A stretch of DNA of 64,000 bases from Aliishimia sp039978895 (GTDB lineage: Bacteria > Pseudomonadota > Alphaproteobacteria > Rhodobacterales > Rhodobacteraceae): positions 62,001 through 126,000 of the forward strand of contig JBDWAL010000046.1 in NCBI GenBank assembly GCA_039978895.1, in the 5' to 3' direction. A program made the position numbers and the translations under genes. Of this stretch, positions 57,409 through 64,000 are shown piece after piece (position 1 is the stretch's first letter; the number at the start of each line of letters is the position of its first letter). Under the pieces are notes generated by a model that saw nothing but the letters and a program-made list of their open reading frames with translations, did no database searches and was not told the DNA's origin.

Positions 57409-58823
57409 GCCGCCGCCCCTTTTGGCGCTTTCAATCGATCAGGCAATCCATTTGCCCAAGTCGATATTGTCCCAGCCCCAAGGCAAACCACCATGTCACC
57501 CGGGCGGGCTTGCTCGCGCACCAGACGTTCAAGGTCATCTTCGTTTTGCACAGAGCGCGCGTGTCTGTGTCCATGCCGGATCAAACCTGCAACCAGATCA
57601 TCCCCCGACGCACCTTCAATCGGGTCCTCGCCCGCAGCAAACACTTCGGCGATTCCAACCACATCCGCTTCGTTGAAACAGGCACAGAATTCGTCAAAAT
57701 GGTGATGCAAACGCGTGTAGCGGTGCGGTTGATGCACAGCAATCACACGACCTTCGGTGGCTTGGCGGGCGGCTTTCAGCACGGCGGCGATCTCAACTGG
57801 GTGATGACCGTAGTCATCGATTATGGTCACGCCGTTAACTTCGCCGACTCGTGTAAATCTTCTGTTAACACCTCCGAACGCAGCCAATGCCTCGCGGATT
57901 TCATCCGCTTTCATGCCGAGATGGCGTGCAACAGCCACCGCACTTAGCGCATTGGACACGTTGTGATCACCTGGCATCGGCAAAGAGCAGCCTGCAATCA
58001 CGAGATCTTCGTGTTGAAGCGCCACATCAAAATGGGCAATCCCAGCTTTATACGTCAAATTGGTCGCACGCACATCGGCTTGCGCGTTGAAGCCATAGGT
58101 TACGACTCTGCGGTCGGTGATCTTACCAACCAAAGATTGCACATCGGGATCATCCGTGCAGCAAATCGCCAGCCCGTAAAAAGGGATGTTGGACACAAAA
58201 TCATAAAAACCTTGGTGCAATGCCTCTTCGGTGCCCCAATGTTCCATGTGCTCTGGGTCGATATTGGTGACAATCGCAATGGTCGCCGGCAAACGGTTGA
58301 ATGTGCCGTCACTTTCATCTGCTTCAACAACCATCCATTCGCCCGCACCTGTGCGCGCGTTGGATCCGTAGGCATGGATGATGCCGCCATTGACCACGGT
58401 GGGGTCAAACTTGCCGTGGTCCAGCAAAGCGGCCACCATCGTTGTGGTTGTTGTTTTGCCATGTGTTCCAGCCACAGCCACGTTTGAGCGCAAGCGCATC
58501 AATTCCGCCAGCATTTCCGCGCGACGCACAATAGGCAGCCCACGCAAGCGTGCCGCGTCGAGTTCCGCGTTGCCAGGCTTGATCGCAGAAGAAATCACGA
58601 CAACCGCTGCATCTTCAATATTATCAGCGTGCTGACCTTCAAAGATATGCGCGCCAAGACTGGCAAGGCGGTCGGTGATCTTGGTCGCCTTCAAATCAGA
58701 GCCTTGCACAACATAACCGTGGCTCAGCAGGACCTCTGCAATACCTGACATCCCGATCCCGCCAATACCGACAAAATGGATCGCGCCGACATCACCGGGC
58801 AGTTTGGTTGCTGTTGCATTCAT
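57405..58823 (-). CDS. murC: UDP-N-acetylmuramate-L-alanine ligase
   Basis: ATP-dependent Mur ligase adding L-Ala to UDP-MurNAc. The 472-residue chain has the N-terminal loop FVGIGGIGMSGIAEVLL, ATP loop GTHGKTTTTTMVA near 112, VEADESDGTF, NIDPEHMEHWG, and IIDDYGHHPVEIAA-type DDYGHHPVEI followed by HQPHRYTRL. It overlaps the murG stop by four bases and is overlapped by the following small gene in the same way. Confidence 0.97.
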   Translation of the reverse strand: MNATATKLPGDVGAIHFVGIGGIGMSGIAEVLLSHGYVVQGSDLKATKITDRLASLGAHIFEGQHADNIEDAAVVVISSAIKPGNAELDAARLRGLPIVRRAEMLAELMRLRSNVAVAGTHGKTTTTTMVAALLDHGKFDPTVVNGGIIHAYGSNARTGAGEWMVVEADESDGTFNRLPATIAIVTNIDPEHMEHWGTEEALHQGFYDFVSNIPFYGLAICCTDDPDVQSLVGKITDRRVVTYGFNAQADVRATNLTYKAGIAHFDVALQHEDLVIAGCSLPMPGDHNVSNALSAVAVARHLGMKADEIREALAAFGGVNRRFTRVGEVNGVTIIDDYGHHPVEIAAVLKAARQATEGRVIAVHQPHRYTRLHHHFDEFCACFNEADVVGIAEVFAAGEDPIEGASGDDLVAGLIRHGHRHARSVQNEDDLERLVREQARPGDMVVCLGAGTISTWANGLPDRLKAPKGAAA

Positions 58824-59917
58824 TGAAGTTTCCCTTTCTCAGCGAGGGTTTCGACCAGCGCCACAAGGGCATCAGTTGCATCAGGACGGCCTTGCGTCAG
58901 CGCAGCCTTTGCCATGTGCGTTGCCCCTTGCGCGTTTTCGAGCACCAGCTGAATGTTTTGTGCAAGCGCTGTCGGCGTAAATTGACCTTCCGGCATCAAG
59001 ATAGCGGCCCCCGCATCAACCAATCCACGTGCATTGGCGGATTGTTCGTCGCGGATTGCCGCGGCAAGGGGGACAAGGATTGACGGACGTCCGATCACAG
59101 AAATATCCGCGACACTCGACGCGCCAGAGCGCGAAATCACCAGCTGCGCTTGTGCAAATTCGCTGGGCACATCGATAAATGGCTTCACGCCCGCGCGCAC
59201 TCCAATGCGGGCATAGGCGTCTTTGACGGCTGTAGCGTCTTCTTCGCGCGCTTGTTGGACGACCAGCAGATTGGCCAGAAGTTCACTGGGCAGTTCCGAA
59301 ATTGCTTCGGGCACCACGTCTGACAGGATACGCGCACCTTGTGAGCCACCAATCACCACCAGCTTCATCGGACCATCACCCGGCACACGGTAGGGCGCGC
59401 CTGCTTGTGCAAGAACTGCACTGCGCACAGGGTTTCCAACGTGATGGCCACGCACGCCTTTGGGCAAAATTGTGGGCCATGTCCCGCAAGCCACCCCGTT
59501 GACGCGACGGGCGAAAGCTTCATTCACGCGGCCCAAGACTCCGTTTTGTTCATGCAGCATACGGGGTTTGCGCAAAAGCCAAGCCGCTGCCATTGCAGGG
59601 ATCGCAGGATAGCCGCCAAAGCCAACCACGACCGCAGGTTTGTCCCGCATCATTAGCCGCGCGGCCCCTAGGACCCCGCCCATGATCTTTACCGGCACCA
59701 TAGCTTTGGCTGCGAACCCGCCACGCGCGAACGTCGCGCTTGAGATTTGCTCGATCACAACGTCTTTGGGAAAACCGCCCGTGTAACGCGCACCGCGCGC
59801 ATCCGTGCTGAGTTTAACGCGCCAACCCTTTTGCAACATGGCCTCAGCCAAGGCTTGAGCAGGAAACATGTGTCCGCCCGTGCCACCGGCCGCAATAATA
59901 AGAAGCGGTTGGCTCAT
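58820..59917 (-). CDS. murG: UDP-GlcNAc transferase MurG
   Basis: Peripheral inner-membrane glycosyltransferase that adds GlcNAc to lipid I, forming lipid II. The 365 residues contain IAAGGTGGHMFPAQALAE, VVGFGGYPAIPAMAAAWL, HEQNGVLGRVNEAFARRV in pieces, LVVIGGSQGARILSDVVP, and ISRSGASSVADISVIGRPSILVPL, all MurG-specific loops. Four-base overlaps with ftsW and murC show tight coupling. Confidence 0.97.
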   Translation of the reverse strand: MSQPLLIIAAGGTGGHMFPAQALAEAMLQKGWRVKLSTDARGARYTGGFPKDVVIEQISSATFARGGFAAKAMVPVKIMGGVLGAARLMMRDKPAVVVGFGGYPAIPAMAAAWLLRKPRMLHEQNGVLGRVNEAFARRVNGVACGTWPTILPKGVRGHHVGNPVRSAVLAQAGAPYRVPGDGPMKLVVIGGSQGARILSDVVPEAISELPSELLANLLVVQQAREEDATAVKDAYARIGVRAGVKPFIDVPSEFAQAQLVISRSGASSVADISVIGRPSILVPLAAAIRDEQSANARGLVDAGAAILMPEGQFTPTALAQNIQLVLENAQGATHMAKAALTQGRPDATDALVALVETLAEKGKLQ

Positions 59918-61077
59918 CTGCCGCGCCCCAACAATTCGGACAACTCACCCTGAGCCCGCGTTCGGGTAAAGGCCAGCAACATCCCAAGGGCAATACCGGA
60001 CGCAATCACCGATGATCCGCCATAACTTACAAACGGCAACGTCATGCCCTTGGCTGGAAGCAACCGCACAGCCACACCCATGTTGATCATCGCCTGCACA
60101 CCGAACATGCACGCAAGACCCGTTCCGGCCAGCCGAATGAATGGATCACGTTCCCGCATCAATCGCAGCAAAGACCGCACAACAATAGAGGCATAAAGTG
60201 CCAGAATAATCAGAACAAGGATCAGCCCATATTCCTCTGCTGCGACGGCGATGATGAAGTCGGTATGTGCATCTGGCAGAGACCACTTGACCTCACCCTC
60301 GCCTACACCAACGCCAAACAAGCCACCCTCTTGGATCGCATTCGTCGCATAGCCAAGCTGGGTTGTCGGGTCCACGTCGGGGCTTAGAAAGCCATCAATA
60401 CGGCGCGCAAAGTGTTCTGAATTCGAATAGGCGATGGAGCCTGCGAAAATCACCAGACCCGCCATTCCAACAAGCAAAAGCATCGGTGCGCCAGCCACAA
60501 AATACATGACGCCCCATCCGAACAGCACCAGACAAGCTTGGCCAAAGTCAGGTTGCAAAGCGAGCATCAACACAATTGTCACGCATAAAATGAACGACCA
60601 AACCCGCCCTGGGGGACCGTTCACCTCTTGGGACGCAGCCATCATCCAAGCCGCCACAACTACAAAACCTGGCTTGAGAAACTCCGATGGCTGGAGCGAC
60701 GCAAATCCAAGCGAATACCAGCGTGTCGCCCCTTTGCCAAAATCTGTTCCCAGAACAGGCAGCAAAGCCAGCGCTGCAAAGGCACATAAGAACCCGATCA
60801 CCGCAAGACGGCGCACCAGAACAGGCGACATAAGCGAGGCAAACAACATCACGAAAATGGCCAACCCGCCAAACATCGCTTGGCGTTGCACATAGTGGAA
60901 TGGCTCAAAGCCGTTCTTGGCAGCCAAAGGCGGAGACGCCGCAAGCCCCAGCAACATACCGATGCAAAATAAAATAAGGATGCAGGACAAGGACCATTTG
61001 TCCACTGTCCGCCACCACTTCGGAAGTACGGGCTCAGCATCCCGAACCGGGACGGAGCCATAGACCATATCAGTCAT
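59914..61077 (-). CDS. ftsW: Septal SEDS glycosyltransferase FtsW
   Basis: SEDS-family peptidoglycan polymerase of the divisome, working with a class B penicillin-binding protein. The 387-residue chain has about ten membrane helices. Conserved elements are KGATRWYSLGFASLQPSEFLKP in pieces with the Gln-Pro-Ser-Glu signature, LLALQPDFGQ-like MLALQPDFGQA, the catalytic-loop region ALPDAHTDFI-like SLPDAHTDFIIAV, and the final LLPAKGMTLPFVSYGGSS. Upstream on the other strand, 133 bases away, starts a flavoprotein gene, so the ftsW promoter is likely in that gap. Confidence 0.95.
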   Translation of the reverse strand: MTDMVYGSVPVRDAEPVLPKWWRTVDKWSLSCILILFCIGMLLGLAASPPLAAKNGFEPFHYVQRQAMFGGLAIFVMLFASLMSPVLVRRLAVIGFLCAFAALALLPVLGTDFGKGATRWYSLGFASLQPSEFLKPGFVVVAAWMMAASQEVNGPPGRVWSFILCVTIVLMLALQPDFGQACLVLFGWGVMYFVAGAPMLLLVGMAGLVIFAGSIAYSNSEHFARRIDGFLSPDVDPTTQLGYATNAIQEGGLFGVGVGEGEVKWSLPDAHTDFIIAVAAEEYGLILVLIILALYASIVVRSLLRLMRERDPFIRLAGTGLACMFGVQAMINMGVAVRLLPAKGMTLPFVSYGGSSVIASGIALGMLLAFTRTRAQGELSELLGRGR

Positions 61078-61210
61078 ATGTAAACTGCCTACACTGCCTC
61101 AAAACGCCCCGTTTTCGGGGTCTATCCGGAAATAGTAACTTGTTTTGCCCCTTCCCGCTAGTCTGTTTTGCACCCTTGACCACGCGCGCGTCCTGCGGCA
61201 CCTGCGGGGA

Positions 61211-62383
61211 ATGCAAATTGACACCCTAATTCTTGGCGCTGGCGCTGCCGGTATGATGTGCGCAGCCCACGCAGGCGGTCGCGTCTTGGTCGTGGATCAT
61301 GCAAAAGCCGCCGGCGAGAAGATCCGCATTTCTGGTGGTGGTCGCTGCAACTTCACAAACATGTATACCGACCCGTCAAAGTTCCTCTCGGCCAACCCGC
61401 ATTTTTGTAAATCTGCACTGGCACGATACACGCAATGGGACTTCATCGAGCTGATCGACCGCCACGAAATTGCGTGGCATGAGAAAACGCTTGGCCAATT
61501 GTTTTGTGACACCAGCGCTAAGCAAATTGTCGCGATGTTGCTGACCATGATGACGGAAGCGGGTGCAGATTTGTGGTTGCAAACCTCCGTGGAAAACGTC
61601 TCGCAAGATGCAGATGGGTTCAATGTCACCCTATCGCATGATGGCAAACAAGTTGTTGTTTCTGCGACGAATTTGGTGCTCGCGACGGGTGGGAAATCGA
61701 TCCCCAAAATGGGTGCGACAGGCCTCTCTTATGACATTGCCCGCCAATTTGGACTTGGCCTGACGGATACCCGCCCTGGGCTTGTTCCCTTCACGTTTGC
61801 GGATGCGCGCTTTGCCCCGATCTCGGGCGTGGCGACCCCATCAAAGATCACAACGCTCGATGGGGTGCAGTTCAAAGAAGCTCTACTGTTCACCCATCGC
61901 GGGTTATCTGGTCCAGCCGTTTTGCAAAGCTCAAGCTATTGGCACGAAGGCGAAGCGATCTCAGTAGACATAGCCCCTGAGACCCTATTCGAGCAACTTC
62001 GCGAACAACGCCAAGCCTATGGCCGCCACGCCCTAAAAACTGAACTTGCGCGCCATTTACCTGCGCGCCTTGTCGACCACCTTGCGTCCGAATTGGCACT
62101 AACTGGGAACCTTGCCGATCAATCTGATGCTGCGCTAACCGTCTTACTCACCAAGTTGCAAAACTGGACGTTGGCGCCATCAGGCACCGAAGGATATCGC
62201 ACTGCCGAAGTTACTTTGGGCGGCATCGATACCGATTTTGTTTCGTCCAAAACGATGGAAGCAAAGGATATTCCGGGACTGTTTGTCATTGGCGAAGCCA
62301 TTGATGTAACCGGTTGGTTGGGCGGGTATAATTTCCAATGGGCTTGGTCGTCTGGCATCGCAGCGGCCCGCGCGATTGCGTGA
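61211..62383 (+). CDS. BaiN/HI0933-family FAD-dependent oxidoreductase
   Basis: A 390-residue flavoprotein. The N-terminal dinucleotide loop is TLILGAGAAGMMCAAHAG, followed by AGEKIRISGGGRCNFTN, the mark of this family (YhiN, HI0933, also called aminoacetone oxidase-like). NLVLATGGKSIPKMGATGLSYDIA in pieces and the C-terminal EVTLGGIDTDFVSSKTMEAK and VTGWLGGYNFQWAWSSG complete the pattern. The physiological reaction is unsettled. The ATG at 61211 begins the fold; GGGGA is directly before it with poor spacing. It is the only forward gene in the division cluster, divergent from ftsW and convergent with murD. Confidence 0.88.
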   Translation: MQIDTLILGAGAAGMMCAAHAGGRVLVVDHAKAAGEKIRISGGGRCNFTNMYTDPSKFLSANPHFCKSALARYTQWDFIELIDRHEIAWHEKTLGQLFCDTSAKQIVAMLLTMMTEAGADLWLQTSVENVSQDADGFNVTLSHDGKQVVVSATNLVLATGGKSIPKMGATGLSYDIARQFGLGLTDTRPGLVPFTFADARFAPISGVATPSKITTLDGVQFKEALLFTHRGLSGPAVLQSSSYWHEGEAISVDIAPETLFEQLREQRQAYGRHALKTELARHLPARLVDHLASELALTGNLADQSDAALTVLLTKLQNWTLAPSGTEGYRTAEVTLGGIDTDFVSSKTMEAKDIPGLFVIGEAIDVTGWLGGYNFQWAWSSGIAAARAIA

Positions 62384-62434
62384 TGCGGGATGGTGGGCGG
62401 GGCGAATTTGCTTTGGCAAAGATCGCCGGGTCCT

Positions 62435-63832
62435 TCACGTCGTTCGTTTGCGCACTTCTTGCATGAAATCTTCCCCGCGAACTTCGAAACTGTCGTATTG
62501 ATCAAAGCTCGCAGTCGCAGGCGCAAGTAGGACAACGTCACCGCTCTCGGCTTCTTCAATGGCGCGCGCGACCGCGACGTCCATGGTCCCGCAGACTTCT
62601 GTTTCTGTCGTGAGCTGCATTGCGAAGTTGGCCGCTTCGCGCCCAATAACATAGGCTTTTCGCACGTTTTCCGAAGCAGAATTGAGCGCATCTAACCCGC
62701 CTTCTTTTTCCAATCCGCCACAAATCCAGCGGATGTTTTTGAACGCGTTCAAGGCACAGACTGCGCTGTCCAAGTTGGTGGCTTTGCTGTCGTTCACATA
62801 GCGCACGCCGTCAAATTCACCGATGAATTGTGAGCGGTGTGGCAGGCCCGGATAGGACCGTAGACCGGCTTCGATTTCGCGCGGTGCAAGTCCTAATGTG
62901 CGGCAAACCGCGTAGGCACAGCATGCGTTTTGATGGTTGTGAACGCCCGGTAAGCCGTTGATATCGCGCAAATCTATGCTGGCGACTTGGCGGGACTTGC
63001 GGGTCTCGGATAGGAACCCTTTTTTGGCAAAGATGTTCCAACCGGGCCCTGAGATTTTGGCAGCAACGGACACGCGCAGCACGCGATCATCGGCCAAACC
63101 TTCGCTGAGTTGCCCGGATAAATATAGACCTTCCGGCTCGTCGATGCCGATGATGGCGCGGTCTGGGCCGCCTTCGGAAAAGAGACGCCGTTTGGCTGCA
63201 AAATAGCCGCCCATACCGGCATGGCGGTCGAGGTGATCGGGGGAAAGGTTTGTAAAAACAGCGACATCCGGGGTCAAGCTGCGGGCGAGTTCGGTTTGGT
63301 AGGAACTAAGCTCCAACACGATCACATCGCCGTCTTCTGCCGGGTCCAGATCGAGGACTCCGCGGCCGATATTACCTGCAAGTTGGGCGCGTCGTCCTGA
63401 TGCATCAAGGATGTGGTGGATCAGTGCCGAGGTCGTGGATTTCCCGTTGGAACCGGTCACAGCGACGATCTTGGGCATGACTTCAAAGTGGTTCCATTGG
63501 CTTGTCGCGAAGCTGCGAAAGAACAGGCCGATGTCATTATCCACGGGAATGCCAAACGCGTAAGCTTTTGCAATTATTGGGTTTATCGACGGGTAGAGAT
63601 GCGGAATTCCGGGCGAGGTTATCAGCGCAGAAAGGTCCTTCATCGCATCACCGCGCAGCAGATCGACGGGGGTGAAGCCCTCGGCCTCGGCGGTATCGCG
63701 CGCGGCTGGATTGTCGTCCCAAGGCAGCACGTCAGCGCCCCCTTCGCGCAACGCGCGCGCAGCCGAAAGACCGGATCGCCCCAAGCCAAGAACACCAATC
63801 TTGGCCCCATCCACACCCTGTACTGGAATCAT
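62435..63832 (-). CDS. murD: UDP-N-acetylmuramoylalanine-D-glutamate ligase
   Basis: ATP-dependent Mur ligase adding D-Glu. The 465 residues contain LGLGRSGLSAARALREGG, ATP loop VTGSNGKSTTSALIHHIL near 123, LELSSYQTEL, TNLSPDHLDRH, HNHQNACCAYAVCR, and VNDSKATNLDSAVCALNAF with ICGGLEKEGG. The length is normal. It is the upstream-most division gene in the window; mraY and murF would be expected beyond position 64000. A gene on the opposite strand separates it from ftsW. Confidence 0.96.
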   Translation of the reverse strand: MIPVQGVDGAKIGVLGLGRSGLSAARALREGGADVLPWDDNPAARDTAEAEGFTPVDLLRGDAMKDLSALITSPGIPHLYPSINPIIAKAYAFGIPVDNDIGLFFRSFATSQWNHFEVMPKIVAVTGSNGKSTTSALIHHILDASGRRAQLAGNIGRGVLDLDPAEDGDVIVLELSSYQTELARSLTPDVAVFTNLSPDHLDRHAGMGGYFAAKRRLFSEGGPDRAIIGIDEPEGLYLSGQLSEGLADDRVLRVSVAAKISGPGWNIFAKKGFLSETRKSRQVASIDLRDINGLPGVHNHQNACCAYAVCRTLGLAPREIEAGLRSYPGLPHRSQFIGEFDGVRYVNDSKATNLDSAVCALNAFKNIRWICGGLEKEGGLDALNSASENVRKAYVIGREAANFAMQLTTETEVCGTMDVAVARAIEEAESGDVVLLAPATASFDQYDSFEVRGEDFMQEVRKRTT

Positions 63833-64000
63833 TTGCGCGGCTCCTTTTGTGCCGGGACAGATGACCCGCGCGGGGGGGCGGGTGCAAGCGGTTTGCAGCG
63901 TTCGGTGGGGTTTCAGGGTGGTTAACAGGGCGGACGTTGGCGGGACGTTCGGGGAACCGTTAAGGTTTTGTTGCGTTTTCGCGATTTGACCGTTCGCTGA
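63833..64000. other. Region upstream of murD, to the window edge
   Basis: GC-rich for the first 80 bases (with a run of eight Gs near 63870), then more mixed. I see no complete gene; on the reverse strand it would be the leader of murD or the end of a gene beyond the window. Confidence 0.3.

Overview
The window is a chromosomal segment of an alphaproteobacterium, most likely a marine member of the Rhodobacterales (Roseobacter group). The reasoning rests on gene content and order. There is a complete reverse-strand division and cell wall block (murD, ftsW, murG, murC, small membrane genes, murB, ddl, ftsQ, ftsA, ftsZ, lpxC, bamD, recN). Two DUF2484-type genes lie inside it, FtsZ is long and proline/alanine rich, PntA is a single chain, bolA and a J-domain gene sit near the aerobic cobaltochelatase genes cobS/cobT, and C-termini of the VPLPA-CTERM type occur. 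I do not name a genus. No tRNA, rRNA, CRISPR array or intact insertion sequence was seen.

Layout. 1-3.1 kb: leucine catabolism (ivd, a small zinc-ribbon membrane protein, mccB cut by the window edge). 3.2-10.5 kb: an ArgE-type deacetylase and a peptide ABC importer whose fused double ATPase gene is divergent from the binding-protein and permease genes. 10.7-16.4 kb: an acyltransferase-like gene, a membrane-anchored unknown and pntAB. 16.4-21.4 kb: a short-chain dehydrogenase, a decayed REP-associated transposase with two REP-like hairpins, a class-I amidotransferase hydrolase, and a GlcG-like gene beside malate synthase G. 21.6-31.4 kb: pepN with two coupled genes, a lytic transglycosylase, conserved unknowns, gatB, a VPLPA-CTERM-like exported protein and a hot-dog thioesterase.

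31.4-37.7 kb is the most accessory-looking part. It holds an acyltransferase-3 membrane protein, a DUF4062 protein with a coiled coil and three nearly identical 50-residue TPR-like repeats, a DUF4177 protein, bolA, a J-domain protein and a receiver-only response regulator. 37.9-45.4 kb: cobS and cobT separated by a lipoprotein gene, an M24 aminopeptidase, a DUF427 protein and a ClC-family transporter. 45.5-63.8 kb: recN and the division cluster, interrupted by a forward-strand flavoprotein gene between ftsW and murD and by a 1.3 kb spacer between ftsA and ftsZ that contains a broken VPLPA-CTERM gene.

Most of the window is ordinary housekeeping DNA. The items most worth following are the RAYT lacking one HUH histidine with its two REP-like elements, the DUF4062-TPR protein with its repeats and a hairpin over its ribosome-binding site, the pseudogene and DnaA-box-like site in the ftsA-ftsZ spacer, the duplicated DUF2484 genes in the mur cluster, and the lipoprotein gene between cobS and cobT.
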